Origin: Acetobacterium tundrae
Lineage (GTDB): Bacteria > Bacillota > Clostridia > Eubacteriales > Eubacteriaceae
Assembly: GCF_008086615.1 (NCBI RefSeq)
Contig: NZ_RXYB01000002.1
Coordinates: 1-64,000 of the forward strand
DNA: 64,000 bases
Reading direction: 5' to 3'
Shown here one piece after another: positions 37,416-46,683 of the stretch. The notes below the pieces were generated by a model that was not told the origin of the DNA, did no database searches, and was given only the letters and a program-made list of their open reading frames with translations. How positions within the stretch are numbered: position 1 is the stretch's first letter; every line of letters begins with the position of its first letter. Position numbers and translations under genes: made by a program.

Positions 37416-38294
37416 CTACAGCAGTCCGTAGGTTTTTAGATCAGCAATCAGTTTTTCTTTGTTGGCTTCTTCCATCTCGACGAGTGGCAGGCGCATTTCT
37501 CCGGTATCCAGGCCCATCAGCTCCATGGCGGTTTTAATCGGGATCGGGTTTGTTTCATAAAACATGGCGAGATTGACAAGATTTGTTTTAAATTGAAGTT
37601 CTCGGGATTTTTTAAGATCACCGGCCATGAAGCTGGCCACTAAATCGTGCATATCCCGGGGGATAATATTGGCAGAAACGGAAATAATACCTTTGCCGCC
37701 GACAGCCAAGATCGGCAGTGTCTGATCGTCATTGCCACTGTAAATGTCAAGATCCTTGCCACAAACACGGGCAATTTCGGTAATCTGACTGATATCGCCG
37801 CTGGCTTCTTTAACGGCTGCGACATTTTTGATTTTACTGAGTTCTTTCATGGTATTGACGGTGATGTTCATCCCGGTACGGCTGGGCACATTGTAGATGA
37901 TTACCGGAATGGTAATCGCCTTGGCAATCGCCGAAATATGAGCGATGATGCCACGCTGAGTCGATTTATTGTAGTAGGGATTAATAATCAGAGCCGCATC
38001 AGCGCCGGCCTTTTCGGCTTCGATTGAAAGCCAGATCGAATAGGCCGTATCGTTACTTCCGGTACCGGCAATAAATGGAACACGCCCATTGATATATTTT
38101 CCTGCATCCTGAAGCAAATTCAGATGTTCATCATCAGTGAGGGTTGAGGTTTCACCGGTGGTTCCGGCAATGAGAAGGGCATCGGTCTTGTTTTCAATTT
38201 GCCAATCAATCAGTTGGTGAAATTTTTCAAAATCAATTTTGTTATTCTTAAATGGTGTTACCAGGGCAACACAACTTCCTGTAAAAATACTCAT
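37416..38294 (-). CDS. dapA: 4-hydroxy-tetrahydrodipicolinate synthase
   Basis: A 292-residue TIM-barrel aldolase condensing pyruvate and aspartate semialdehyde. The GTTGE pocket, IIYNVPSRTG with the catalytic Tyr, and the Schiff-base lysine in AAVKEASGD are present. AGGAG precedes the ATG. Confidence 0.96.
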   Translation of the reverse strand: MSIFTGSCVALVTPFKNNKIDFEKFHQLIDWQIENKTDALLIAGTTGETSTLTDDEHLNLLQDAGKYINGRVPFIAGTGSNDTAYSIWLSIEAEKAGADAALIINPYYNKSTQRGIIAHISAIAKAITIPVIIYNVPSRTGMNITVNTMKELSKIKNVAAVKEASGDISQITEIARVCGKDLDIYSGNDDQTLPILAVGGKGIISVSANIIPRDMHDLVASFMAGDLKKSRELQFKTNLVNLAMFYETNPIPIKTAMELMGLDTGEMRLPLVEMEEANKEKLIADLKTYGLL

Positions 38295-38338
38295 TTGGTT
38301 CTCCTTTTTTGTTTAAGATAGAATGGGGCAAAAAACAA

Positions 38339-39337
38339 CTAGATTAATTCACGTTTAACAAGTTCAAAGGCAATTTGAACGGCATTGGTAGCGGCGCCTT
38401 TACGAATGTTATCAGCAACAACCCAAAGATTTAAGCCGTTGTCAACACTAAAATCCCGGCGAATACGCCCGACAAATACTTCATTTCGGTTTTCGGCAAT
38501 TCTCGCCAGGGGGTAAATATTATTTTCCGGGTCATCCATCAGAACAATACCTGGAGCGTGGGCAAATAAATCTTTCACCTGATTCAATTCATAGGGCTTT
38601 TTCAGTTCCACATTAACGCTTTCGCTATGGCTGTAAAAAACGGGAACACGAACGGTGGTGGCGGTGATGCGGATATCATCATCATGAAGAATTTTACGCG
38701 TTTCATTAACCATTTTCATCTCTTCTTTGGTATACCCATTTTCCAAAAATGAATCGATATGAGGTAAACAGTTGCCGGCAATTTGGTGCGGATAAAATTT
38801 GTTTTCTTCACCTTTTAGACCATTTTCAAGATCGGCATAGCCTTTAACACCCGATCCAGAAACAGCCTGATAGGTTGAATAGACGATGCGTTCGATTCCG
38901 AAAGCATCCTGTAGCGGCTTCAGGGCCACCATTGCCTGAATGGTCGAACAATTTGGGTTAGCAATGATGTTTTTATGCCAGTCTAAATCTTCTGGATTAA
39001 CCTCAGGGACAACCAAGGGCACCGTGGGATCCATTCGGAAAGCACTGCTATTATCAATGACAATTACACCTTTTGATGCGGCTATCGGTGAAAAACGGGC
39101 GCTGGTATCTCCGCCGGCAGAGAAAAGGGCAATATCAATATCCTGGTCAAAGGATTCGTCACAAAGTTCCTGAACCACGTATGGTTTTCCATTAAAGTTG
39201 ATTTCTTTGCCAGCAGAACGGATTGATGCCATCGGAAAAAGATTTTTAACCGGAAATTTTAATTCCTCTAAAACTTCAAGCATTTTTTGACCAACCATTC
39301 CGGTGGCACCAACAACAGCAACATTATAAGATTTCAT
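38339..39337 (-). CDS. asd: Aspartate-semialdehyde dehydrogenase
   Basis: A 332-residue NADPH enzyme giving aspartate semialdehyde. GATGMVGQKM forms the dinucleotide site, the nucleophile is Cys in ANPNCSTIQ near residue 129, and RITATTVRVPV contains the conserved arginine region. First gene behind the lysine riboswitch. Confidence 0.96.
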   Translation of the reverse strand: MKSYNVAVVGATGMVGQKMLEVLEELKFPVKNLFPMASIRSAGKEINFNGKPYVVQELCDESFDQDIDIALFSAGGDTSARFSPIAASKGVIVIDNSSAFRMDPTVPLVVPEVNPEDLDWHKNIIANPNCSTIQAMVALKPLQDAFGIERIVYSTYQAVSGSGVKGYADLENGLKGEENKFYPHQIAGNCLPHIDSFLENGYTKEEMKMVNETRKILHDDDIRITATTVRVPVFYSHSESVNVELKKPYELNQVKDLFAHAPGIVLMDDPENNIYPLARIAENRNEVFVGRIRRDFSVDNGLNLWVVADNIRKGAATNAVQIAFELVKRELI

Positions 39338-39361
39338 AATTCCTCCATAGTTTCGAAAATT

Positions 39362-39595
39362 AAAAAAAAGCCAGTATTTTTATACTAGCTAAAATTCAAA
39401 GAAAGACTCTCTAACGAGATTCAATTGTTTTTTAGATAGCACTCCATCAGTTGAATGATGACAGTCTTACTGATTTTAACAGTAAGCCCAGGAATTTGAC
39501 GGCTATTCAAAATCCTTCGGCGAGCTTTCCTTTCATTACGCTTCATCCCATTTGCCATGGTTGACGTAATTAGTCATAAAGACCGCACCTCTATC
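39362..39595 (-). ncRNA. Lysine riboswitch (L box) with terminator
   Basis: On the minus strand the aptamer runs from GATAGAGGTGCGG (39595 downward) through CGCCGAAGGA, CCTGGGCTTACTGTTAAAAT, AGACTGTC and finally GGAGTGCTATC (to 39435). These conserved blocks match the L box. The expression platform ends in a terminator (GCTAGTAT with ATACTGGC, then eight T, 39362-39391) just before asd. When lysine binds, the known class favours termination, so the whole operon is under lysine feedback. Confidence 0.93.
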
Positions 39596-39683
39596 AGTTT
39601 TATATTAAGTTCTGACCATTGTAACAATTATCAGTAATGATTTCAAGTATTACTTTTATTTTAAATAAATAAAAGACAGAATT

Positions 39684-39743
39684 AAATTTAAGGATAACAT
39701 TTATCTGGTTTCAACCTACCTGATAATGTTATCCTTAAAATTT
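39684..39743. terminator. Long bidirectional hairpin downstream of DUF1858 gene
   Basis: AATTTAAGGATAACATT pairs with AATGTTATCCTTAAAATT across a 22-base loop region, with a T run on the plus strand. Confidence 0.7.
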
Positions 39744-39756
39744 TTTTAGGTATTGG

Positions 39757-39975
39757 TTATTGTTCTTTAGTCAGATCAATCGCCTCAATTGCATCATTAA
39801 TTGATTTAATTAAAGCATCAGGATCAATACCGTGTGCAATGGCGCCAGCTTCAATGTTTTCAAACCGAGCAGCCATACAGCCAAAACAATGCATTCCATA
39901 AGCCTGAAATACGTTAACTGAATCCGGATATGCATTAACAGCATCTAATATGCCCATATCTTTTGTTACTTTCAT
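39757..39975 (-). CDS. DUF1858 (hybrid-cluster-associated redox disulfide) protein
   Basis: A 72-residue protein. The conserved HCFGC pair (near residue 30), GxxP-like turn and C-terminal helix match DUF1858. The family is often adjacent to hybrid-cluster or redox proteins; its role is unknown. I set the start at 39975 after GCGGAGG; longer frames upstream lack support. Confidence 0.85.
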   Translation of the reverse strand: MKVTKDMGILDAVNAYPDSVNVFQAYGMHCFGCMAARFENIEAGAIAHGIDPDALIKSINDAIEAIDLTKEQ

Positions 39976-40145
39976 TTTTTCCACCTCCGCAAAGTGTCTG
40001 AATTCTACATACTTATTGTACATTATAAAACTTAAAAAAATATTTTTCAACAAAAAAGAAATAAAAGTCTGTATACTTGCTAAATTTGTTTAGTCGCGCT
40101 ATAATGTTATCATAGGGGAATTTTATAGTAAAGGGGTGGATTATT

Positions 40146-40421
40146 GTGATAGTTGATAAAGTAATTGTTACGAATAAGGCGGGACTTCATGCAAAACCAG
40201 CCTCTCTATTTGTTCAAAGAGCCAATGATTTTAAAAGTGAAATCTATATCAAAAAAGAAGCAACACGTGTTAATGCAAAAAGCATTATGGGCGTTATGAT
40301 TCTAGCGGTACAAAAAGGCGACGAGATACAAATTGAGGCAACTGGTGACGATGAGAAAAAAGCTGTTGAGCAATTAAGATTATTAATTGAAAACAAATTT
40401 GATTTTGTTGATGAAGTATAA
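40146..40421 (+). CDS. ptsH: HPr-type phosphocarrier protein
   Basis: A 91-residue HPr. The PEP-phosphorylated histidine is His15 (GLHAKPAS) and the regulatory Ser46 is in AKSIMGVM. It starts at GTG, preceded by AAAGGGGTGG. It could serve sugar PTS transport or HPr-kinase/CcpA catabolite control; the enzyme I gene is not adjacent. Confidence 0.93.
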   Translation: MIVDKVIVTNKAGLHAKPASLFVQRANDFKSEIYIKKEATRVNAKSIMGVMILAVQKGDEIQIEATGDDEKKAVEQLRLLIENKFDFVDEV

Positions 40422-40440
40422 TAAATAAAGAATCAAAAAT

Positions 40441-40582
40441 GAGAATAGTTTCGGAAATAAAGTATGGATGCAAATTCATGCTTTTATTTGCGGTCGGCAG
40501 TGGTCAAATGTGTGCTAGCACACACTAAGCGGCTGCCTGTAAACCATAGAGAAACGCGCTCGGCGCGTTTCTTGTGGTTTTT
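40441..40582 (+). ncRNA. Structured RNA of unknown class with terminator, upstream of cobS
   Basis: A first hairpin pairs AAATAAAG-type with its complement around 40455-40489. Next, GGCAG (40496-40500) pairs with CTGCC (40533-40537), enclosing a perfect 16-base palindrome TGTGTGCTAGCACACA (40509-40524) with an eight-base strand on each side. A strong terminator (40541-40582) follows, in which AAACCATAGAGAAACGCGC pairs with its complement. I find no B12-box, so it is not an obvious cobalamin riboswitch. Function unknown. Confidence 0.5.
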
Positions 40583-40633
40583 ATGATAAAAATTAATTGA
40601 CCATTGTTGATATCTTACAAACTGGAGACTAGA

Positions 40634-41407
40634 ATGCGAAAAATTTTAATAGCAATTTCATTTTTTACCCGAATTCCAATTAAATTAAAAAATGTAACCG
40701 ATGATGAGTTCTACGACAGTATGATTTTAATCCCTTTTGTCGGCGTGTTCATCGGTTTAATATTATATGGCGTTTCACTGTTGTTTTCGCTGATTCATTT
40801 TGTGAATCTTCAGGCCCTGCTAATGGTAATTACCTATATCTGGTTAACTGGCGGGCTTCATCTTGATGGGTTTGCAGATACGACGGATGCCTTGTTTAGT
40901 GCCAGAGATCGAGAGAAGATGATGGTAATTATGAAAGACAGTCGTTTAGGCGCTTTCGGAGCCATTGGTTTAATTTTACTGCTGTTAACAAACTGGATGT
41001 GTTATACCATCATTCTACCGGAGTATAGTGCAGCACTATTGATCATACCGGTATTTGGCCGGGTCGCTTCCGTTATGTCAAACTGCTTTTCAAATTACGC
41101 TCAAGGGGGCGGTGGATTGGGAAAACGGGTTGTTGAGATGACCGAGCCGCATCATTTTATTATTTATCTGGCGGGTTTATTGATTCTGGCAACGTTTGTA
41201 TTAGGAATTCCGGGATTGGTGGCATCAGTCATTGGTTTTATTCCGGCTTATGTGCTGATGAAAAACCTTCAATATCGAATCGGCGGAATGACCGGAGATA
41301 CAATCGGAATGACGATCGAAATGAATCAGACGTTTTTTATGGTTATCTATAGTATTATGATTATAAATTTTCCACTGTATTTTTCTCTTTTCAAAGGCCT
41401 AGTTTAA
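40634..41407 (+). CDS. cobS: Adenosylcobinamide-GDP ribazoletransferase (cobalamin synthase)
   Basis: A 257-residue membrane enzyme with about six helices joining alpha-ribazole to adenosylcobinamide-GDP at the last steps of cobalamin synthesis. The signature GGLHLDGFADTTDALF holds the metal-binding acidic residues near 80. I set the start at 40634 after CTGGAG; an upstream frame from 40604 is less likely. Confidence 0.93.
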   Translation: MRKILIAISFFTRIPIKLKNVTDDEFYDSMILIPFVGVFIGLILYGVSLLFSLIHFVNLQALLMVITYIWLTGGLHLDGFADTTDALFSARDREKMMVIMKDSRLGAFGAIGLILLLLTNWMCYTIILPEYSAALLIIPVFGRVASVMSNCFSNYAQGGGGLGKRVVEMTEPHHFIIYLAGLLILATFVLGIPGLVASVIGFIPAYVLMKNLQYRIGGMTGDTIGMTIEMNQTFFMVIYSIMIINFPLYFSLFKGLV

Positions 41408-41453
41408 ATAAAGGCAAAAAAGATTGTTGGATATTTTTTTAGAAAGGAATTGA

Positions 41454-43406
41454 ATGAAGAACACAATCGCTCCATTTTCAAAGCAAGATCATTACACCAG
41501 TAAAGATTTTCTCCCGATGTCAAAAAATGAAATGAAAAAATTAGGCATCAAACAATGCGATTTTATTCTCATAAGCGGTGATGCTTATGTCGATCATCCT
41601 TCTTTTGGGACGGCCATTATTGGAAGAGTCCTTCAATCGAAGGGCTATCAGGTGGGAATCATTGCCCAACCAAATTGGCGCGCAGATGAGGACTTTAAAA
41701 AATTGGGAGAGCCGCGGTTAGGCTTTTTAGTTACCGCCGGAAATCTGGATTCTATGGTCAGTCATTTCACTGTGAACAACAAACGGCGGCATGAAGATGT
41801 CTATTCACCAGGAGGCGAGGCCGGTCTGAGACCGGATCGGGCAACCATCGTCTATTGTGGTAAAATCAGAGAACTTTTCGGTGACGTTCCTATAATTATC
41901 GGCGGAATAGAAGCCAGTCTGCGGCGATTTGCGCATTATGATTATTGGCAGGACAAGGTAAGACGGCCCATCTTGTTTGATTCCAGAGCCGATCTTTTGG
42001 TATATGGCATGGGGGAAAGGGCAATGATTGAGATTGCCGAGGGTTTGGATGCGGGTATTCCCGTGGCGGCACTCACCTATATAAAAGGAACGGCATTGAT
42101 CGTTAAAGAACCAACCTTTGAAGAGACGGTGGAGTTGCCATCAGTGGAAGAAGTGATCACCGATAAGGCCCTATATGCAAAAACGGCGCGGCTCATTTAT
42201 AATTGTAATAATGCCTATGATGATCACAGTTATCTGCAAAAAAGCGGAAATCGGTACTTATGTCAGAACCCGCCACAAATGCCATTAAGCCAAAGCGAAT
42301 TCGACTCGCTATATGATCTTCCATTTACGTATACCTGGCATCCTTCCTATACTGAAAAAGGTGGGATACCCGGATTAGCAGAGGTGAAATTCAGTATTAC
42401 GGCGAATCGCGGTTGTTACGGCAATTGCAGCTTTTGTGCGTTAGCCATTCATCAGGGAAAATATGTGCAAATGCGAAGTAAAGATTCCATTGTCAGAGAA
42501 GCTAAGCGGATGATTAAGGATCCTGATTTCAAAGGATATATTCATGATATTGGCGGACCGACTGCCAATTTCAGCCATAAAGCCTGCAAAAAACAGGAGA
42601 CCCATGGGTATTGTACCAATCGGGAATGCTTATTTCCGGAACCCTGTAAAAAGATTGACAGCAGCCATCAACCTTATCTGGAGACCTTGCGAGCAGTTCG
42701 CAAATTGCCGGGAGTTAAAAAGGTGTTCATCCGTTCTGGAATACGCTACGACTATTTAGCTTTGGAAAAAGACAAAGCCTTTTTCCAGGAATTGGTCGAA
42801 CATCATGTCAGCGGACAATTGCGGGTAGCCCCGGAACATGTATCAGAAAAAGTGCTGCGTTACATGGGAAAACCCGCTTTTAAAACTTACGAAGCTTTTG
42901 TGAAGAATTTCAAAAAATATAACGAACGCACCGGGAAAAAGCAGTATGTTTTGCCTTATTTCATTACCGGACATCCTGGATGTACCTTGGATGATGCGAT
43001 TGAGTTGGCTGAGTACATCAGAGAGATGGAATTTGTTCCGGAGCAGGTACAGGATTTTTATCCAACTCCCGGCAGCATCGCAACCACGATGTATTATACC
43101 GGGTTGAATCCATTGACGATGGAAGCGGTTTATGTGCCGAAGGGGCGTGAGAAACACATGCAAAGAGCGCTGGTGCAATACAATAAGCGTGAAAATTACC
43201 TGCTTGTTTATGAAGCACTGACAAAGGCTCAGCGGGAAGATTTAATTGGACCGGGGAAAATGACTTTGATACCCGAAAAGACAGTCAGTCAGACACCAAA
43301 AAAGACGAAAACGGATACTAAAATAAAAGGAAAAAATACGAAAAGCCAGAATAATGGTGAAAAAACTAGAGGTAAATATGGAAAAAAAACTAACAGAATC
43401 CATTGA
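41454..43406 (+). CDS. YgiQ-family radical SAM protein
   Basis: A 650-residue protein. A B12-binding-like N-terminal domain (about 20-200) is followed by the radical SAM cluster motif CYGNCSFC near 322. A Cys-rich segment later (CTNRECLFPEPCKK, near 390) is a YgiQ feature, and the C-terminus is basic and low-complexity. The substrate of YgiQ proteins is not established. AGAAAGGAA precedes the ATG. Confidence 0.9.
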   Translation: MKNTIAPFSKQDHYTSKDFLPMSKNEMKKLGIKQCDFILISGDAYVDHPSFGTAIIGRVLQSKGYQVGIIAQPNWRADEDFKKLGEPRLGFLVTAGNLDSMVSHFTVNNKRRHEDVYSPGGEAGLRPDRATIVYCGKIRELFGDVPIIIGGIEASLRRFAHYDYWQDKVRRPILFDSRADLLVYGMGERAMIEIAEGLDAGIPVAALTYIKGTALIVKEPTFEETVELPSVEEVITDKALYAKTARLIYNCNNAYDDHSYLQKSGNRYLCQNPPQMPLSQSEFDSLYDLPFTYTWHPSYTEKGGIPGLAEVKFSITANRGCYGNCSFCALAIHQGKYVQMRSKDSIVREAKRMIKDPDFKGYIHDIGGPTANFSHKACKKQETHGYCTNRECLFPEPCKKIDSSHQPYLETLRAVRKLPGVKKVFIRSGIRYDYLALEKDKAFFQELVEHHVSGQLRVAPEHVSEKVLRYMGKPAFKTYEAFVKNFKKYNERTGKKQYVLPYFITGHPGCTLDDAIELAEYIREMEFVPEQVQDFYPTPGSIATTMYYTGLNPLTMEAVYVPKGREKHMQRALVQYNKRENYLLVYEALTKAQREDLIGPGKMTLIPEKTVSQTPKKTKTDTKIKGKNTKSQNNGEKTRGKYGKKTNRIH

Positions 43407-43770
43407 GGATTATATTGAAACCATCTACCTGGAAGATAAAAAAAATGGCAAAGGTGTGCGGATTACCGATGTTGCATCGAAATTAAATGTCAGCAAGGCT
43501 AGTGCGAACGATGCTGTTCGGAAACTTAAAACGTTGGGACATGTTGAACAGGAACGCTATGGGCAAATATTTCTGACCGAATCAGGTGAAAAATTAGCGA
43601 TTAAGGTTTATGAAAAACATCGTTTTATTGCCGAGTTTCTGGTTAAAGCGCTTGATGTATCGATAGAAAATGCTCAAAAAGATGCCTGCGGTATTGAGCA
43701 TATTATCAGCGATGAAACCTTTCAAAAAATAAAACTATTTTTAAAAAACACAAAAAACAATGAAGACTGA
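43378..43770 (+). CDS. DtxR/MntR-family metal-dependent regulator
   Basis: A 130-residue regulator. An N-terminal winged helix (ITDVASKLNVSKASANDAVRKL) is followed by a metal-binding dimerisation domain with the conserved CGIEHIIS segment near 104-111. It probably binds Mn2+ or Fe2+ and represses metal uptake genes. It starts inside the end of the YgiQ gene after AGAGG. Confidence 0.85.
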   Translation: MEKKLTESIEDYIETIYLEDKKNGKGVRITDVASKLNVSKASANDAVRKLKTLGHVEQERYGQIFLTESGEKLAIKVYEKHRFIAEFLVKALDVSIENAQKDACGIEHIISDETFQKIKLFLKNTKNNED

Positions 43771-43916
43771 AAAAGACGTAAAGAGGTTGTTGCAAAACTC
43801 TGATTTAATTTCATTTTTTTGCCATTGCCCCTTTTTTAAACATGAGAATGATTGGTTGTTCGGGGTATAAAGACCTTATGAAATATAAAAAATAAAGAAA
43901 TAAAAAGGATGAAATA

Positions 43917-45293
43917 ATGAACGAAAATATCAAATCGATAGCAGTTGGAGAAAAATATACCATGGAGATAGTGGATATCACCCATAGTGGCGAAGGTCTG
44001 GGACGATTGGAAAATATGATTGTCTTTGTTGAAGGTGCGCTTCCTGGTGATGTGGTGGAAGTTGAAATCAAAACGGTGAAGAAAACCTATGCGCAAGGGA
44101 AACTTCTAACGATTAAAGAAAATTCACCTGAACGCGTTGTACCGGAATGTCAATACTTTAATGAATGCGGTGGCTGTCAGCTGTTGCACATGAGTTATGA
44201 AGGTCAGTTGCGAATAAAATCGAAACTGGTTAAGGATGCGCTCGAACGGATCGGCGGACTGAAAGATCTCGCTATCGAACCCATCATTGGCATGGAAGAA
44301 CCCAGCCGCTATCGAAATAAGGCGCAATTTAAAGTGGATCAAAAGGGAATGGGCTTTTACGCCAAAAGAACCCATAACCTTGTTCATATCGATGATTGCT
44401 TGAATCAGCCGGAAAGTGCAGCCGACGTTATTAAGACCATGAATGCCGTTATCAAAGATTTAAATCTTAGTATTTATGATGAAAAAACCCGCAAGGGATA
44501 TGTTCGAGGCGTTTTGCAGCGAACGAATCTCAAGGGTGAAAACATGATCACAATCATTGTCAATGGCAAAGATTTGAGCCAAAGAGAAGCGATTGTGAAT
44601 GCTATTCTCGCCGGAGTTCCCAATGTAAAGAGTGTTTATGTCAATATCAATCGGGAAAAAAGCAATGTGATTCTCGGCAAGAAAAGCCTCTGTGTCCATG
44701 GTGTAGCAAGAATTGTTGAAGAAATCGGAGATCTGAGCTTTTCCATATCACCAAACTCGTTCTTCCAGATTAATTCTAAACAAACCGTGAAGCTCTATGA
44801 TCAAATAAAGGAAATGGCTTCATTAAAAGGAACCGAGACAATTTTTGATCTCTATTGCGGAACGGGAACCATCGGTCTTTATTTAGCCAAAGAAGCCAAA
44901 CAAGTCATCGGTATCGAAAGTGTCGGAGATGCGATTCTCGATGCCCGAGAAAATGCCGGATTGAACCACTTTGAAAATGTAACTTTCTATCAGGGCCGAG
45001 CCGAAGAGGAAATGCTGCGCATTACCAAAGTTGAAAAGATCAAACCCGATTTGATCATTCTCGATCCCCCTCGAAAAGGCTGTGAAGAAACCCTCTTAAA
45101 TGCGATTGGTGATTTAAAAACACCGCGGGTAATTTATGTATCTTGTAATCCCTCTACCTTAGCCAGAGATATAAAAATCCTGAGTGAATTTGGTTACGCG
45201 GTAAAAAAAGTACAACCGGTCGATCTTTTCCCCGGAACCGGGCATGTGGAGACGGTAGTATTGATGTCACGTAGTGGTAAAAACGATAAATAA
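43917..45293 (+). CDS. 23S rRNA (uracil-5-)-methyltransferase, RlmD/RumA-like
   Basis: A 458-residue enzyme. An N-terminal TRAM domain, Cys residues of the 4Fe-4S site in CQYFNECGGCQL (about 79-90), the SAM site FDLYCGTGTIG, and the catalytic Cys in YVSCNPSTLA are all present. It methylates uracil C5 in rRNA; which position cannot be decided by eye. AAAAGGATG precedes the ATG. Confidence 0.9.
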   Translation: MNENIKSIAVGEKYTMEIVDITHSGEGLGRLENMIVFVEGALPGDVVEVEIKTVKKTYAQGKLLTIKENSPERVVPECQYFNECGGCQLLHMSYEGQLRIKSKLVKDALERIGGLKDLAIEPIIGMEEPSRYRNKAQFKVDQKGMGFYAKRTHNLVHIDDCLNQPESAADVIKTMNAVIKDLNLSIYDEKTRKGYVRGVLQRTNLKGENMITIIVNGKDLSQREAIVNAILAGVPNVKSVYVNINREKSNVILGKKSLCVHGVARIVEEIGDLSFSISPNSFFQINSKQTVKLYDQIKEMASLKGTETIFDLYCGTGTIGLYLAKEAKQVIGIESVGDAILDARENAGLNHFENVTFYQGRAEEEMLRITKVEKIKPDLIILDPPRKGCEETLLNAIGDLKTPRVIYVSCNPSTLARDIKILSEFGYAVKKVQPVDLFPGTGHVETVVLMSRSGKNDK

Positions 45294-45335
45294 ACCACTC
45301 TGACAACAAGAGGTTGTGGCTTTGAAGCAAAAAAT

Positions 45336-45380
45336 GGGCAAAAATTAGGCTAAATAATGCCCGATTTTTGCCCTTGTTTT
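45336..45380 (+). terminator. Terminator after the rRNA methyltransferase
   Basis: GGGCAAAAAT (45336-45345) pairs with ATTTTTGCCC (45364-45373), followed by TTGTTTTTAG. Confidence 0.8.
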
Positions 45381-45434
45381 TAGGGGGAAATATTGATGAC
45401 ATAGGGTAATTCGGAAATTGAAAGAAGGTGTTTT

Positions 45435-46574
45435 ATGAAAATTAATGTTTTTTATTCATGGCAATCGGATTTGCCATCAAATAAAAACCGATCCTTTATA
45501 GAAAGTTGTATAAAGCAAGCTATTAGTGTAGTTTATGAAAAACAAAAAAAAATTTCTGAAATCATCTTAGAAAGTGATAGCCGAAATGAAATAGGAACAC
45601 CAGATCTATCCGCGACTATTTTTAATAAAATTGATTGTTGCGATATTTTTATAGCGGATATTAGTTTAATTAATCCTAAAACCAATGAACGTATAACCCC
45701 CAATCCAAATGTGATGATTGAACTTGGATATGCAACCAAAACATTAGGATGGTCTAACATTCTCTGCATCTATAATACAGAATATGGGAAAATAGAAGAA
45801 TTACCATTTGATATTAGACAGAGAAAACCTATCAGTTATAATACTTTAAAAGATAAAGCAAATGAAAAGAAGAACTTAACAAAATTTATATCAGAAGCTA
45901 TTATAGATATTATAGAAAATCGAATTATTGATAAAAAAGAATTTGTTCAAACAAAAAGGCAAATAGATTTAGGACTACAAGCTATATTGATTGATATTTG
46001 CAGCCTACTCTATAAAAACAAAAATGATACATTCAAATATGACTATGTTAGATTGCTAAATTGTAATACTACTGATATTATTAGTTTGATCAGTGATGAG
46101 AATTTTATTGGCTTTGAATTTTATAAAAATATTTTGTTAAATATTAATGAATTTACTGACTTTTTTAAAGATGAATTAGAAACATACTTTCTATCTGATA
46201 AAGAAAAGAAGCTTCTTGCTAAAATTATTTATTCATTAAGAAATTATAAACAAATTATAATGAGCGATTGCTTTTTAGATTTTAAACAAATTTCAAATGA
46301 ATATAAGGTTATTGCAGGCAAAGACTTAAATCCTACAAATCCACCAAATACATATTTATTATTAAAAGTTATAGACTCTGAGAAAGGGCAAGTTATTAGT
46401 GGCGGTAACTTTGAAGGTATAGATATAGCGTTACTATTAAATATTTATAGTATCAATAATGAAATGCAAAATGTTTATGCAAATTGTTTGTATAATATTA
46501 TTTCAATTATCAACGACTGGATTAGAACAACAGGAAACTATTTTATTTATAACCTGAGACATCTTGATTCTTGA
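45435..46574 (+). CDS. TIR-like domain protein (candidate defence effector)
   Basis: A 379-residue protein with no signal or membrane segment. The N-terminal 150 residues fit a TIR/nucleoside-deoxyribosyltransferase-like fold: NVFYSWQSDLPS, then the DIFIADISLI strand, and PNPNVMIELGYA with a candidate catalytic Glu near residue 97. The remaining 220 residues are Lys/Ile/Asn-rich and unrecognised. In other bacteria such domains consume NAD+ after a trigger. Codon use is more AT-rich than its neighbours. No sensor partner lies directly beside it, so this is a candidate only. Confidence 0.65.
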   Translation: MKINVFYSWQSDLPSNKNRSFIESCIKQAISVVYEKQKKISEIILESDSRNEIGTPDLSATIFNKIDCCDIFIADISLINPKTNERITPNPNVMIELGYATKTLGWSNILCIYNTEYGKIEELPFDIRQRKPISYNTLKDKANEKKNLTKFISEAIIDIIENRIIDKKEFVQTKRQIDLGLQAILIDICSLLYKNKNDTFKYDYVRLLNCNTTDIISLISDENFIGFEFYKNILLNINEFTDFFKDELETYFLSDKEKKLLAKIIYSLRNYKQIIMSDCFLDFKQISNEYKVIAGKDLNPTNPPNTYLLLKVIDSEKGQVISGGNFEGIDIALLLNIYSINNEMQNVYANCLYNIISIINDWIRTTGNYFIYNLRHLDS

Positions 46575-46608
46575 TTTAAACAAGAAAAGCCAGAGACATT
46601 GAGATAGT

Positions 46609-46635
46609 ATGACGAGGGGACGTTTCGTTTGTCAT
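46609..46635 (+). repeat. REP-like palindrome, left end of RAYT element
   Basis: ATGACGAGGGG...GTTTGTCAT, an imperfect palindrome whose complement recurs at the right end (47442). The ATGAC/GTCAT ends and the inner ACGTTTCG core recur in other copies in this region. It lies 35 bp after the TIR-like gene. Confidence 0.75.
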
Positions 46636-46683
46636 GACTTTTTATCTGTGATATACTTAAAAAAACGGGAGGTGAAATCAGAA

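Noticed and set aside
40441-40582. Cobalamin riboswitch before cobS
   Set aside because: The conserved B12-box and long pairing pattern are missing; the element is listed as an unassigned RNA.
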